Under the pieces are notes generated by a model. The model was not told where the DNA came from and made no database searches. It saw nothing but the letters and a program-made list of their open reading frames with translations. From positions 164,376-228,375 of the forward strand of contig NZ_FOJP01000014.1 of assembly GCF_900111835.1 (NCBI RefSeq): a stretch of 64,000 nt of DNA, given 5' to 3'. This stretch comes from Metapseudomonas otitidis (GTDB taxonomy: Bacteria > Pseudomonadota > Gammaproteobacteria > Pseudomonadales > Pseudomonadaceae). Each line of letters begins with the position of its first letter. Within the stretch, counting starts at the first letter, position 1. A program made the translations under genes and the position numbers. This document shows, piece after piece, positions 27,647 through 36,953 of the stretch.

Positions 27647-28165
27647 ATGAACCTCGACCTCGCATTGCAATCAGGCGAAGAACAACGCCAGTACCTGACC
27701 TTCCGGGTCGGCCGTGACCTGTTCGGTGTCGCCACCCGCTACGTGCGGGAGATCCTCGAATTCCACGCCATCACCCAGGTGCCGATGATGCCGCCGCTGG
27801 TGCGTGGGGTGATCAACCTGCGCGGCGCCGTGGTGCCGATCATCGACCTCGCCGAGCGCTTCGGCCTCGGCAGCACCGAGCTGGGCCCGCGCACCTGCAT
27901 CGTCATCATCGAGCTGCAGGACGGCGAGGAGGCCCAGTTGATGGGCGCCCTGGTGGATGCCGTCACCGCCGTCGCCGAGATCGAGCCGCCCGCCCTGCGC
28001 CAGGCCCCGGCCTTCGGCAGCCGCGTACCCCCGGAATACATCGAAGACCTCGCCCGTGTGGACGAACGCTTTCTCACCCTGCTGCGCATGGAGCAGGTGC
28101 TGAACGTCGACCAGATCGCCGCCCTGGCCGGCCAGCGCAACACCCCCCGACTGTCCCTCGTCTGA
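27647..28165 (+). CDS. cheW: CheW coupling protein, first copy
   Basis: A 172-residue CheW-domain protein linking receptors to Che[41 protein letters not shown] and the late AVTAVAEI strands are all present. It lies 5 bp after the poly-HAMP receptor gene and 29 bp before the 4-helix-bundle receptor gene. A second CheW is encoded 1.7 kb downstream, each copy directly following a receptor, which suggests receptor-specific coupling. Confidence 0.93.
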   Translation: MNLDLALQSGEEQRQYLTFRVGRDLFGVATRYVREILEFHAITQVPMMPPLVRGVINLRGAVVPIIDLAERFGLGSTELGPRTCIVIIELQDGEEAQLMGALVDAVTAVAEIEPPALRQAPAFGSRVPPEYIEDLARVDERFLTLLRMEQVLNVDQIAALAGQRNTPRLSLV

Positions 28166-28194
28166 TTGCGCAGACGCGCACAGGAGTCCTGAAA

Positions 28195-29829
28195 ATGACC
28201 ATCAGCAAAAAAATGATCCTCCTGGTGATGTCCGCCCTGCTCGGCATCATCCTGCTCTCCGGGATCGCCTACCAGCAGATGAACCAGGTCTACACCGCAG
28301 CCAACTTCGCCAACGTCAACTCGGTCCCGAGCATCGTGGCCTTGAACAAGCTGCGCAATGCGGTCAACACCCAGATCCAGCTGGTCTACACCCACATCCT
28401 CACCACTGACGACAAGACCATGGGGGAGATCGACGCCACCATCAAAACCAACCGCGATGACATCCAGGTTGCCATCGACGACTACGCCAAGTTGCTCGCC
28501 GATGATGAGGACCGGCAACTGCTGGACGCTGATCGCAAGGGCATCAGCGAGTTCCTGCAAGGCGCCGAGGCGGTCCTGGTGCTGTCGCGTACCAACCAGA
28601 ACGAGCAAGCCCGTGACGGGATGATCCACCTGACCCTGAACGTCATCAATCCGCTGCGAGACACACTGAACAAGCACCGTGACTACAACGTGAAGATGGC
28701 CAATGACGCGGGTCTCAGCGCCGAGGCCACTCGCCAGCAGGCCACGCTGATCTCCATCACCGTGTCCGTCATCACCCTGATCGTGATCGGGCTGATAGGC
28801 GGCCTGATCACCCGCAACCTGCTGCGCCAACTGGGTGGTGAACCGGCCTACGCCGCCGATGTGGTCAGCCGCATCGCCGCCGGCGACCTGACCACCACCG
28901 TGGACACCAAGCCTGGCGATACCAGCAGCATGCTGGCTGCCATCAAGACCATGGTGGAGAAACTCGGCCAGATCATCGGTGAGGTGCGCAGCAACGCCGA
29001 CTCCCTCAGCAGCGCCTCGGAGGAAATCTCCGCCACCGCCCAGAGCATGAGCCAGGGCGCCTCGGAACAAGCGGCTTCGGTGGAAGAAACCAGTGCCTCG
29101 ATGGAGCAGATGTCCGCCTCCATCGCGCAGAACACCGAGAACGCCAAGGTCACCGACGGCATGGCCGGCAAGGCCGCCCGCGAGGCCAACGAAGGTGGCC
29201 AGGCCGTGCGCGACACCGTGTCGGCCATGAAGACCATCGCCGAGAAGATCAGCATCGTCGACGACATCGCCTACCAGACCAACCTGCTGGCACTCAACGC
29301 CGCCATCGAGGCCGCACGGGCCGGTGAACACGGCAAGGGCTTCGCGGTAGTGGCCGCCGAGGTGCGCAAGCTGGCCGAGCGCAGCCAGGTGGCTGCCCAG
29401 GAGATCAGCGAAGTGGCCAAGAGCAGCGTCTCCCTGGCCGAACGCGCCGGCACCCTGCTGGACCAGATGGTGCCCTCCATCGCCAAGACCTCCGACCTGG
29501 TGCAGGAGATCGCCGCCGCCTCGGAAGAGCAGACCACCGGCGTCAGCCAGATCAACACGGCGATGAGCCAGCTCAGCGAGATCACCCAGCAGTCCGCCTC
29601 CTCCGCCGAGGAGCTGGCCGCCACCGCCGAGGAAATGAGCGGCCAGGCCGAGCAGCTGCAACAGCTGATGGACTTCTTCAAGGTCAACAACGGTGGCAAG
29701 GGCGGCCGTGATGTCGGTGCCAAGGGCAAGGCGAGCGCAGCGCGCAAGGTCTCCCGCCCGGTCGTTGACGAAAGCGACAGTGACTTCGACGACGCGGTAC
29801 CGGCTGGCTTCGTCCGCTTCCAGCACTGA
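28195..29829 (+). CDS. Methyl-accepting chemotaxis protein with periplasmic four-helix bundle
   Basis: A 544-residue transmembrane receptor: TM1 at about 7-27, a periplasmic domain of about 155 residues with the pattern of a 4HB_MCP bundle, TM2 at about 183-205, HAMP, then a signalling domain whose central part is almost identical in DNA to that of the receptor encoded at 25692-27641. The C-terminus ends AGFVRFQH, again a GF-x-RF tail. Ligand unknown; the periplasmic domain is the only conventional extracellular sensor in this operon. Confidence 0.92.
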   Translation: MTISKKMILLVMSALLGIILLSGIAYQQMNQVYTAANFANVNSVPSIVALNKLRNAVNTQIQLVYTHILTTDDKTMGEIDATIKTNRDDIQVAIDDYAKLLADDEDRQLLDADRKGISEFLQGAEAVLVLSRTNQNEQARDGMIHLTLNVINPLRDTLNKHRDYNVKMANDAGLSAEATRQQATLISITVSVITLIVIGLIGGLITRNLLRQLGGEPAYAADVVSRIAAGDLTTTVDTKPGDTSSMLAAIKTMVEKLGQIIGEVRSNADSLSSASEEISATAQSMSQGASEQAASVEETSASMEQMSASIAQNTENAKVTDGMAGKAAREANEGGQAVRDTVSAMKTIAEKISIVDDIAYQTNLLALNAAIEAARAGEHGKGFAVVAAEVRKLAERSQVAAQEISEVAKSSVSLAERAGTLLDQMVPSIAKTSDLVQEIAAASEEQTTGVSQINTAMSQLSEITQQSASSAEELAATAEEMSGQAEQLQQLMDFFKVNNGGKGGRDVGAKGKASAARKVSRPVVDESDSDFDDAVPAGFVRFQH

Positions 29830-29884
29830 CCCGACCTCTCGATACCGTGACCGGGGCACCCACCGGTGCCCCCAGGAGCGAAGC

Positions 29885-30418
29885 ATGTCCAGCTTCTTCA
29901 GCCGCCCCGGCGACGCTACCCAGCCGGATGCGCCCCAGCAGTACCTGACCTTCACCCTGGCCGACGAAGTGTTCGCCGTCGGCACCCGCAGCGTCCGCGA
30001 GATCATCGAGTACGGCCACCTGACCCCGGTGCCGATGATGCCGTCCTGCGTGCTGGGGGTGATCAACCTGCGCGGTGGGGTCGTCCCGATCATGGACCTG
30101 CGCCAGCGCTTCGGCGCCGGGCAGACCGTCATCGGCCGCCGCAGCTGCATCGTCATCCTGGAAGTGGAGCGTGATGAGCTGCGCCAGGTGATGGGCATCG
30201 TCGTCGAAGCGGTTAACGCCGTGATCGAGATCGCCGCCCAGGACATCGAGCCGGCCCCCCGCTTCGGTGCCCGCATCCGCACCGATTTCATCCACGGCAT
30301 GGCCAAGCTCGACGGGCACCTGGTGGTGCTGTTGAACATCGGCCAGGCGCTGTCCCTGGATGATCTGCAACGCCTGGCCGACGTCGGCAACGCCAGTGAC
30401 CTGCAACAGTCGGCCTGA
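29885..30418 (+). CDS. cheW: CheW coupling protein, second copy
   Basis: A 177-residue CheW-domain protein: QQYLTFTLADEVFAVGTRSV, LGVINLRGGVVPIMDLRQRF and the C-terminal FIHGMAKLDGHLVVLLNI are standard. AGGAG precedes the ATG. It diverges clearly from the first CheW of the operon (longer N-terminal extension and a different C-terminal tail), so it is not a fresh duplicate. Confidence 0.93.
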   Translation: MSSFFSRPGDATQPDAPQQYLTFTLADEVFAVGTRSVREIIEYGHLTPVPMMPSCVLGVINLRGGVVPIMDLRQRFGAGQTVIGRRSCIVILEVERDELRQVMGIVVEAVNAVIEIAAQDIEPAPRFGARIRTDFIHGMAKLDGHLVVLLNIGQALSLDDLQRLADVGNASDLQQSA

Positions 30419-30431
30419 ACAGGAGCCCGCC

Positions 30432-31241
30432 ATGACCGATCTCAGCATCTCCAACCGCGAGTTCCAGCAGTTCCGCGGAATGATCCACGAGATCGCCGGC
30501 ATCGCCATGTCGGAGGCCAAGCGCCAGCTCATCGCCGGCCGGCTGAACAAGCGCCTGCGCCATTTCGGCCTGGGCAGCTACGGCGACTACTACCAGTTGC
30601 TGATGAAGGACAAGGAGGAGCTGCAGATCGCCGTCGACCTCCTCACCACCAACGAGACCTACTTCTTCCGCGAGCCCAAGCACTTCGAGTTCCTGCGCGA
30701 GAAGCTGGGCACCGAGCTGCGCAGCGGCAGCGGCCCGCTGCGCATCTGGAGCGCTGCCTGCTCCAGCGGCGAGGAGCCCTACACCCTGGCCCTGCTGCTG
30801 GCCGATGCCGTTGCAAGCCGCCCCTGGGAGATCCTCGCCTCGGACATCAGCACGCGCATCCTCGACAAGGCCCGGGCCGGGCTCTACCCGCTGGAGGACG
30901 CCGAAGGCATCCCCGGCAACCTGCGCCAGCGCTTCTGCCTGCGGGGCACCGGCAGCAACGAGGGGCTGTTCACCCTGGACCCGGCCCTCAAGCGCCGTGT
31001 GCAGTTCCGCCAGATCAACCTCAACAACACGCTGCCGGACGTGGGCGTGTTCGATGTGATTTTCCTGCGCAACGTGATGATCTACTTCGACGCCGACACC
31101 AAGCGCCAGGTGGTGCAACGGCTGTGCGCACGCCTGCGCCCGGGGGGCTACTTCCTGGTCAGCCATTCGGAAAGCCTCAACGGCATCAGCGAAGAGCTGC
31201 AATCCGTACGCCCTTCGATCTACCGGAGGCCCCATGCGTAA
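30432..31241 (+). CDS. cheR: Chemoreceptor methyltransferase CheR
   Basis: A 269-residue SAM-dependent glutamate methyltransferase. An N-terminal helical CheR_N domain carries the landmark LLTTNETYFFREP (about 71-83). The SAM-binding motif is IWSAACSSGEEPYTLA (105-120), and VIFLRNVMIYF follows. AGGAG precedes the ATG. It overlaps cheD by 8 bp. It would methylate the operon's receptors, two of which end in a possible pentapeptide docking tail. Confidence 0.95.
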   Translation: MTDLSISNREFQQFRGMIHEIAGIAMSEAKRQLIAGRLNKRLRHFGLGSYGDYYQLLMKDKEELQIAVDLLTTNETYFFREPKHFEFLREKLGTELRSGSGPLRIWSAACSSGEEPYTLALLLADAVASRPWEILASDISTRILDKARAGLYPLEDAEGIPGNLRQRFCLRGTGSNEGLFTLDPALKRRVQFRQINLNNTLPDVGVFDVIFLRNVMIYFDADTKRQVVQRLCARLRPGGYFLVSHSESLNGISEELQSVRPSIYRRPHA

Positions 31242-31743
31242 GCCCAAGGGCGTCATCGAGGTGTTCCTGCAGCCGGGCGAGTTGTACTTCGGCGACCGCT
31301 ACACCCGCCTGCGCACGCTGCTGGGCTCCTGCGTCTCCATCGTGCTCTGGCACCGCGAGGCGCTCCTGGGGGGCATGTGCCACTACATGCTGCCGGCCTG
31401 CCGCCACCCCGGGGTGGAACCGGACGGGCGCTACGCCGATGCCGCCCTGCGCCTGCTGCTGCAGGAGATCCGCAACAGCGGCACCCGCGCCACGGACTAC
31501 CGCATCAGCCTGTTCGGCGGCGGCAACATGCTCGGCGCCCGCGAGCGCCGGCACATCGGCCAGCAGAACATCGAGGCCGGCCTGGCCCTGCTGGCCGCCC
31601 ATGGCCTCACCTGCCAAGCCCGCCATGTGGGCGGCGAGGGCTACCGCAACCTGATCTTCGACGTGTGGAGCGGCAACATCGCGCTCCGCCACCCCAATCC
31701 GCAACAACTTGCCAGTCGGCGCTACGAGGCCTGCTCGCCATGA
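31234..31743 (+). CDS. cheD: Chemoreceptor glutamine deamidase CheD
   Basis: A 169-residue CheD: the catalytic Cys33 and its context [12 protein letters not shown], His50 in CHYMLPA, and the later KLFGGG-like SLFGGGNML are all conserved. CheD deamidates receptor glutamines and is found mainly in systems that also carry CheB and CheR. It overlaps cheR (8 bp) and cheB (4 bp). Confidence 0.95.
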   Translation: MRKPKGVIEVFLQPGELYFGDRYTRLRTLLGSCVSIVLWHREALLGGMCHYMLPACRHPGVEPDGRYADAALRLLLQEIRNSGTRATDYRISLFGGGNMLGARERRHIGQQNIEAGLALLAAHGLTCQARHVGGEGYRNLIFDVWSGNIALRHPNPQQLASRRYEACSP

Positions 31744-32819
31744 ACAAGATCAAGGTGATGATCGTCGACGACTCCGCAGTCGTGAGACAGGTACTGACCG
31801 GCAGCCTGTCCGGCCACAGCGGCATCGAGGTGATCGGCGCAGCCGCCGACCCGCTCTTCGCGCTGGAGCGGATGAACCGCAACTGGCCGGATGTGATCGT
31901 GCTGGACGTGGAGATGCCGCGCATGGACGGCATCTCCTTCCTGAAGAAGCTGATGGCCGAGCACCCCACACCGGTGGTGATCTGCTCGACCCTGACCGAG
32001 AAAGGCGCGGCCACCACCATGGAGGCCCTGGCCGCCGGTGCCGTGGCCATCGTCACCAAGCCCCAGGGCAACCTGCGCCAGTTCCTCGTCGAAGCCACCG
32101 AAGAACTGGTGAGCGCCATCAAGGCCGCATCGCAGGCCCGCCTCAAGCGCATGCCCGGCAGCGCATCGGCCCCTGCACCCGCCCTGGCGCCCAAGCTCAC
32201 TGCCGACGCCATCCTGCCGGCCGGCGGCCCGGCCGCCATGACCCGCACCACCGAACGCATCGTCGCCCTGGGCACCTCCACCGGCGGCACCCAGGCCCTG
32301 GAGCAGGTGCTCACCGCACTGCCCCGGGTCTGCCCGGGCATCGTCATCGTCCAGCACATGCCGGAGAAGTTCACCGCGGCCTTTGCCGCGAGACTGGACG
32401 CCCTGTGCCAGATCGAGGTGCGCGAGGCGCGCCACGGCGACCGGGTGATTCCGGGCCGCGCGCTGATCGCCCCCGGTGGCCGCCACATGCTGCTCAAGCG
32501 CAACGGTGCGCAATACGTGGTGGACATCGTCGACGGCCCGCCGGTGTCCCGGCACAAGCCTTCGGTGGACGTGCTGTTCCGCTCTGCCGCCCGCGCGGCG
32601 GGGGCCAACGCCACCGGCATCATCATGACCGGCATGGGCGACGACGGTGCCCGCGGGCTGCGGGAAATGTACGAGGCCGGGGCCTACACCCTCGGGCAGG
32701 ACGAAGCCACCTGCGTGGTCTACGGCATGCCCAAGGAGGCCCGCAAGCTGGACGCGGTGCACCGGGAAATCCCCCTGGAGCAGATCCCGGCCTACATCCT
32801 GAGGGGCGACCGCCCCTGA
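31740..32819 (+). CDS. cheB: Chemoreceptor methylesterase CheB
   Basis: A 359-residue response-regulator enzyme: receiver domain with Asp10/Asp11 and phospho-acceptor Asp56 ([13 protein letters not shown]), an Ala/Pro linker at about 138-168, then the methylesterase domain with triad Ser180 (LGTSTGGTQ), His206 ([10 protein letters not shown]) and Asp302 ([10 protein letters not shown]). The ATG overlaps the cheD stop (ATGA). It completes the adaptation set CheR-CheD-CheB. Confidence 0.95.
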   Translation: MNKIKVMIVDDSAVVRQVLTGSLSGHSGIEVIGAAADPLFALERMNRNWPDVIVLDVEMPRMDGISFLKKLMAEHPTPVVICSTLTEKGAATTMEALAAGAVAIVTKPQGNLRQFLVEATEELVSAIKAASQARLKRMPGSASAPAPALAPKLTADAILPAGGPAAMTRTTERIVALGTSTGGTQALEQVLTALPRVCPGIVIVQHMPEKFTAAFAARLDALCQIEVREARHGDRVIPGRALIAPGGRHMLLKRNGAQYVVDIVDGPPVSRHKPSVDVLFRSAARAAGANATGIIMTGMGDDGARGLREMYEAGAYTLGQDEATCVVYGMPKEARKLDAVHREIPLEQIPAYILRGDRP

Positions 32820-32943
32820 GTTCGCGGCCCATCGACACGTCGTCGGCGACTTCCCCACTCCGTCGCCGGTGCCGGTGGGCCCTTTTGAATCCGGGCGTGC
32901 GTTTAGAACCCGCACACCCGACGCCACCTTGGAGCGAAGCGAG

Positions 32944-34269
32944 ATGATCCTGTTCAGTGCAGCCATCAAGAACGAACTTGCCCAGTGCCAGGATGACCTG
33001 GCTGAAGCCACCGCCCTGCGCGAGGCGCTGGACCGCTCCCAGGCCATCATCGAGTTCCTGCCCGACGGCACCATCGTCAAGGCCAACGACAACTTCCTGC
33101 GCACCATGGGCTACCGCCTGGACGAGATCGTCGGCCGGCACCACCGCATGTTCTGCGAGCCGGAACTGGCTAACAGCGTCGAATACCGGCGCTTCTGGGA
33201 GCGGTTGGCCCAGGGCGAGTTCATCCGCGAACGCTTCCTGCGGCTGGACAAGCAAGGGCGCGACGTGTGGCTGGAGGCCACCTACAACCCGGTACGCGAC
33301 GCCACAGGGCGGGTCACCAAGGTGATCAAGCTGGCCACCGACATCAGCGCCAACCTCCTGCATGAGCACGAGGAGGACGCGATCATCAACGCCATCAACC
33401 GCTCCATGGCGGTCATCGAGTTCAACCCGGCTGGCGAGGTGGTCGCCGCCAACGAAAACTTCCTCGCCGTTACCGGCTACCGCAAACAGGAGGTGGTCGG
33501 CCAGCACCATCGGATCTTCTGCTCCCATGAAGAGTCCGGCAGTCCGGCCTACCAGCAGTTCTGGCAGCGGTTGAACCGGGGGGAGTACGTCAGCGGTCGC
33601 TTCGAGCGGCGCAATCGTCACGGCGGCGTGATCTGGCTGGAAGCCAGCTACAACCCGGTCTTCGACACCCGGGGCAAGCTGTACAAGATCGTCAAGTTCG
33701 CCTCCGATATCACCGCCGAAGTGCTGGAGCAGCAGGCCGAGTCGGAAGCCGCCCATGTGGCGTACGACACCGCGCGGCAGACCGATGCCGAGGCCCAGGG
33801 CGGCGCGGAGGTGGTGAACCGTACCGTGGCGCTGGTCCAGGGCATTGCCGGCGAGCTGAACCATGCCGCCGAACGCATCGGCGCAGTGAGCCAGCAGTCC
33901 GACGTGATCAACAGCATCGTGCAGTCCATCCGTGGCATTGCCGACCAGACCAACCTGCTGGCCCTCAACGCGGCCATCGAAGCAGCGCGCGCCGGCGAAC
34001 AGGGCCGGGGCTTCGCGGTGGTGGCCGACGAGGTGCGCAATCTCGCGGCCCGCACCGCACGGGCCACCGAGGAGATCGTCGAAGTGGTCAAGCGCAACCA
34101 TGAGCTGGCCCAGGAAGCCGTCAGCAGCATGCGCGAGAGCTGCGAAAAGGTGGACCAGGGCGTGCAACTGGCCCACGAAGCAGGCCGAGCCATCCAGAGC
34201 ATCCAGGACGGCGCCCAGCGGGTGGTCGACACCATCCAGCGCTTCACCAGCACCCTGCAGGCCCGTTGA
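32944..34269 (+). CDS. Soluble PAS-PAS chemoreceptor, BdlA-like
   Basis: A 441-residue cytoplasmic receptor: two tandem PAS domains (about 28-138 and 150-260), each with the unusual motif HH-R-x-FC (HHRMFCEPE and HHRIFCSHE), then a short signalling domain ([17 protein letters not shown]). No transmembrane helix. This is the architecture of Pseudomonas aeruginosa BdlA, the biofilm-dispersion protein, and of Aer-type redox receptors. I start at the ATG at 32944; an upstream in-frame start would add 25 low-complexity residues. A 124-bp gap separates it from cheB, so it may have its own promoter. Confidence 0.88.
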   Translation: MILFSAAIKNELAQCQDDLAEATALREALDRSQAIIEFLPDGTIVKANDNFLRTMGYRLDEIVGRHHRMFCEPELANSVEYRRFWERLAQGEFIRERFLRLDKQGRDVWLEATYNPVRDATGRVTKVIKLATDISANLLHEHEEDAIINAINRSMAVIEFNPAGEVVAANENFLAVTGYRKQEVVGQHHRIFCSHEESGSPAYQQFWQRLNRGEYVSGRFERRNRHGGVIWLEASYNPVFDTRGKLYKIVKFASDITAEVLEQQAESEAAHVAYDTARQTDAEAQGGAEVVNRTVALVQGIAGELNHAAERIGAVSQQSDVINSIVQSIRGIADQTNLLALNAAIEAARAGEQGRGFAVVADEVRNLAARTARATEEIVEVVKRNHELAQEAVSSMRESCEKVDQGVQLAHEAGRAIQSIQDGAQRVVDTIQRFTSTLQAR

Positions 34270-34308
34270 ACCGGGCCCAGGCGCCCTGCAACCCGAGGGG
34301 AGAACGAC

Positions 34309-34736
34309 GTGGACGACCCGAACAAACCAGCCACCCCACCGGACACCCAGTTGGCAGACGCCCTGCGCCTGCAACTGCCGTTGCTCTACACCCAGGCCAA
34401 CGGTCTGATCGCTTCTGCCAACCCACCCCTGCTGGAGTTGCTGGGCTATGGGCCGGACGAGGTGCTCGGTCGCCACTGCAGCCTGCTGCTGGCCTCACCC
34501 GAGGAGATGGCCGGCAGTGCATGCCTGCTGGGAGACCTCGCACGAAAAAAGTCGGCTACGTCCAGGTGCGCAAGGCCGATGGCGACTGCATCTGGATGGA
34601 CGTGACCTGCCTGTCGCTGCGCCACCACCCGGAGGCCACAGCCGCTGCCGTCGCCATCCTTCGTGAGGCCGACCAGCGGATCAGCCAGCAGAAGCAACTG
34701 GACGGGCACATCAAGGCACTGCTCACGCCACGCTGA
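34309..34736 (+). CDS. Single PAS-domain protein read through a -1 frameshift
   Basis: The reading frame opens at a GTG at 34309 with an excellent ribosome site (GAGGGGAG, 6 nt upstream) and encodes a PAS domain (LYTQANGLIASANPPLLELL, GYGPDEVLGRH). In frame 0 it falls into nonsense and stops at 34605 (98 residues). The remaining PAS sequence (VGYVQVRKADGDCIWMDVTC) continues in the -1 frame to 34736. Joined at AAG 34549-34551, the product is about 142 residues. The join is at A AAA AAG, the dnaX slippery heptamer, in the correct phase. Either a programmed frameshift or a one-base deletion in an A-run. It follows the BdlA-like receptor by 39 bp and converges on the FecR gene 4 bp away. Confidence 0.65.
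34530..34603 (+). promoter_or_regulatory. Candidate programmed -1 frameshift cassette
   Basis: Three parts match the E. coli dnaX arrangement. A Shine-Dalgarno-like GGGAG lies at 34530-34534. The slippery heptamer A-AAA-AAG lies at 34545-34551, 10 nt later and phased with frame 0. A hairpin whose arms ACGTCC (34558-34563) and GGACGT (34598-34603) begins 6 nt after the heptamer. An alternative pairing uses CCAG with CTGG inside the same stem. Confidence 0.5.
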
Positions 34737-34740
34737 AGCG

Positions 34741-35688
34741 CTAGCCGACCAGCAACACCCCACCCGGCAGCTCGGCCACCCGGGCGCCGTAGGCATCGCG
34801 GATCAACCCCGCCACCTGGGCCAACTGATCGAGGCGGAAGCGGGCCTGCACCCGGCGCTGGCCGAGCTGGGCATTGAGCAGCAGGATCATCCCGGGGCGG
34901 TAGCGGTTGATCTCGTCGATCACCTCGGCCAGCGGGGTGTCGTCGAACACCAGCATCTGCCGTCGCCAGGCGGTGACCTGCTCCGCGTCGAAGGGCTGCG
35001 GCTCGCCCCGCTGCTGCGGGTCATAACGCAGCTGGCGCCCCGCCGGGAGCACCAGGGCATGGCCCTGCAGCACCAGTGAGAGGTTGCCTGCCAGGCAGGT
35101 GACGCACACCTGCCCTTCCCGCGCGCGCAGGTTGAAGCGCGCGCCCTGGGCGTCCACCGTGCCGCCGGCAGCGAGGATCCGCACCGGCACGCGGGCCAGT
35201 ACGTCCACTTCGCCTTCGAGCACTTCCAGGTTCACCCGGCCGGCACCCGTCGCCTGCCGCTTGATGCGGGTATCGGTGTTCAGTTCCAGCACCAGCCCCT
35301 CGCCCGCTTCGATGCGGCGCTGCTCACCCACGGCGGTGCTGTAGTCACCTCGGTCGTGCAAGGCAGGCCGCAGCATGACCAGCGCCACCGAGGCCGCGAT
35401 GGCGCCCCCGAGGAAAGCGCGTCGACCAATGCGACGGGATGGCAGCGGAATCACCGGCGCGGCTGGCGAGGCCAGGCGCTCGACCGCCGGCCCCAGGGCC
35501 TGCCACAGGCCATGGACCTGGCGGAACGCAGCTGCATGAGCGGTGCTGCGCGCGCACCACTGGCGAAAGGCCTCGGCATCCCGCCCGGTGGCTTCGCCCG
35601 AGGTGAGGCGCAGCAACCAGGCATGGGCCTCGTCCCGCAGGGGATGGTGGCCGTCGGGGTCGGTCAGGGGCTGGAGGTCGTCGTTCAA
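34741..35688 (-). CDS. vreR: FecR-type anti-sigma regulator (VreR-like)
   Basis: A 315-residue inner-membrane anti-sigma factor: N-terminal cytoplasmic DUF4880 region with the signature Trp-rich helix (WLLRLTSGEA, FRQWCARSTAHAAAFRQVHGLW), one transmembrane helix at about 91-107 (FLGGAIAASVALVML), a periplasmic FecR domain and a C-terminal STN-like region that would contact the receptor's signalling domain. It lies 45 bp after the ECF sigma gene, as in fecI-fecR and vreI-vreR. The vre name rests on the adjacent VreA-like protein. Confidence 0.78.
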   Translation of the reverse strand: MNDDLQPLTDPDGHHPLRDEAHAWLLRLTSGEATGRDAEAFRQWCARSTAHAAAFRQVHGLWQALGPAVERLASPAAPVIPLPSRRIGRRAFLGGAIAASVALVMLRPALHDRGDYSTAVGEQRRIEAGEGLVLELNTDTRIKRQATGAGRVNLEVLEGEVDVLARVPVRILAAGGTVDAQGARFNLRAREGQVCVTCLAGNLSLVLQGHALVLPAGRQLRYDPQQRGEPQPFDAEQVTAWRRQMLVFDDTPLAEVIDEINRYRPGMILLLNAQLGQRRVQARFRLDQLAQVAGLIRDAYGARVAELPGGVLLVG

Positions 35689-35733
35689 GCGCGGGGACTC
35701 GGGTTGGGTAATCGATTCGGCGCGTGCCTGCTT

Positions 35734-36279
35734 CTAGGACTGTTTTCCGGCGCCGGGACCGAACCGCTGCACCACTTTTCTTTCCAGCCGGCCGGCGCAA
35801 TGCGCCAGGGCGGCCTTCAGCTCCTTCTCCACCGTGCGGGTGGAGATGCTGAAGCGCCGGGCCAGTTCCTGGTGCGGGACCTCCTCCATGCGCGAGGCCA
35901 CCAGGATCTGCCGGCGGCGCGGGCTGAGTTCGGCCAGCGCCTCGACCAGGGCGAGGATTTCCACCTGGCCGCCGACGATCGCTGCCGGGTCGCGGGGCTC
36001 TTCGACGCTTTCCAGCAGCACTTGCACCTCGGCGCCGGTCAGCAGTCGCGCGTCCTGGGCGCGGCGGTCGGCCGCCACGTTGAGCGCCATGCGGTAGAGG
36101 TAGGCGTCGGGGCGTTGCAGGTCCTCGGGCTCGTCCATGCGCCCGACCCGCAGGTAGGTCTCGTGGAGCACGTCGCCAGCCAGGTCGTCGGACCCCAGGC
36201 GGCGACGCAGGCGCACCCGGAACTGCTCGTACGAGGCCAGGAAGACCCGCAGCAGCCGGCCGGGGGCCTTGTCGTTCAT
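35734..36279 (-). CDS. vreI: ECF sigma factor, FecI/VreI-type
   Basis: A 181-residue ECF sigma factor with region 2 (LASYEQFRVRLRRRLGSDDL, DVLHETYLRVGR) and region 4 (LAELSPRRRQILVASRMEEV, then FSISTRTVEKELK). I start at the ATG at 36279, which overlaps the stop of the upstream STN gene as ATGA; a GTG 30 bp earlier is less likely. Order STN protein-sigma-FecR is that of the PUMA3 cassette of P. aeruginosa, whose sigma drives the phdA-pdtB-exbBD region, and homologues of that region start 9 kb away in this window. Confidence 0.78.
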   Translation of the reverse strand: MNDKAPGRLLRVFLASYEQFRVRLRRRLGSDDLAGDVLHETYLRVGRMDEPEDLQRPDAYLYRMALNVAADRRAQDARLLTGAEVQVLLESVEEPRDPAAIVGGQVEILALVEALAELSPRRRQILVASRMEEVPHQELARRFSISTRTVEKELKAALAHCAGRLERKVVQRFGPGAGKQS

Positions 36280-36953
36280 GTTCCCGCCGCGTTCATCCAC
36301 GTTTCGCACTCCATGCCGGCGGCCGACTCCGGCACCACCAGCACCGTGATCGGCTGCGGCAGCGACGAGGGCGGCGCCCTGTCTGTCCTCATGTCCCTCA
36401 GGCGCTCCACCAGCGCCGCATCCCGCATCAGGTCACCGGTGCTGGCCAGCAGGCGACTGTGCTCGACCCGCCCGCCCCGGCCGATCCACAGCTGCAGCGC
36501 AGCGCGGTAGTGGCCGGGCCGGGTCAGCGGCTCGGTGCACAGTGCCCGGCCCAGGGCCGTCTGCAGCACCCGGGCGAAGCTGCCCACGCCGCGCGGGGCC
36601 TGGGCCGTGCGTGACGCAGCCGTCGACGCCAGGCGGGCCGGTGCCAGGGTGAACCCCTCGTTCCCGGCGTGCAGTGCCATCAGCCCGGTACCCGCCAACA
36701 GCCGCTCCAATCCCTGGCGAAGGCCATAGCGCCCCCTCAGCGGCGCCGAACGACGCCCCCGTGTCAGCTCCCGGTCCACCAGCACGGCCAGGCCGGTGGC
36801 GGTGCCATAGCGATCCAGCGCCGCCGCCAACGGCTGGGCCGGGATGTCGAAGTCCACCTGGCGCTCCGGCGCCTCGGCCCGGCACAGGGTGCTGGCCACC
36901 AGCATCCAGCACGCCGCCAGCAGGCAAAACCCGGCCATGACCCGGTTAGACAT
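36276..36953 (-). CDS. vreA: VreA-like periplasmic protein: STN domain plus TonB-like C-terminus
   Basis: A 225-residue exported protein. A signal peptide (CLLAACWMLVASTLCRAEA) leads into an STN signalling domain at about 33-92 (VDFDIPAQPLAAALDRYGTA, GLRQGLERLLAGTGL). The C-terminal segment (about 125-210, YRAALQLWIGRGGRVEHSRL, PITVLVVPES) resembles a TonB C-terminal domain. There is no TonB-dependent beta-barrel. That combination is the hallmark of VreA, which replaces an outer-membrane receptor in the PUMA3 signalling system. The start at 36953 fits the signal peptide; ATG 37025 would add 24 residues. Its stop overlaps the sigma-factor start. Confidence 0.75.
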   Translation of the reverse strand: MSNRVMAGFCLLAACWMLVASTLCRAEAPERQVDFDIPAQPLAAALDRYGTATGLAVLVDRELTRGRRSAPLRGRYGLRQGLERLLAGTGLMALHAGNEGFTLAPARLASTAASRTAQAPRGVGSFARVLQTALGRALCTEPLTRPGHYRAALQLWIGRGGRVEHSRLLASTGDLMRDAALVERLRDMRTDRAPPSSLPQPITVLVVPESAAGMECETWMNAAGT

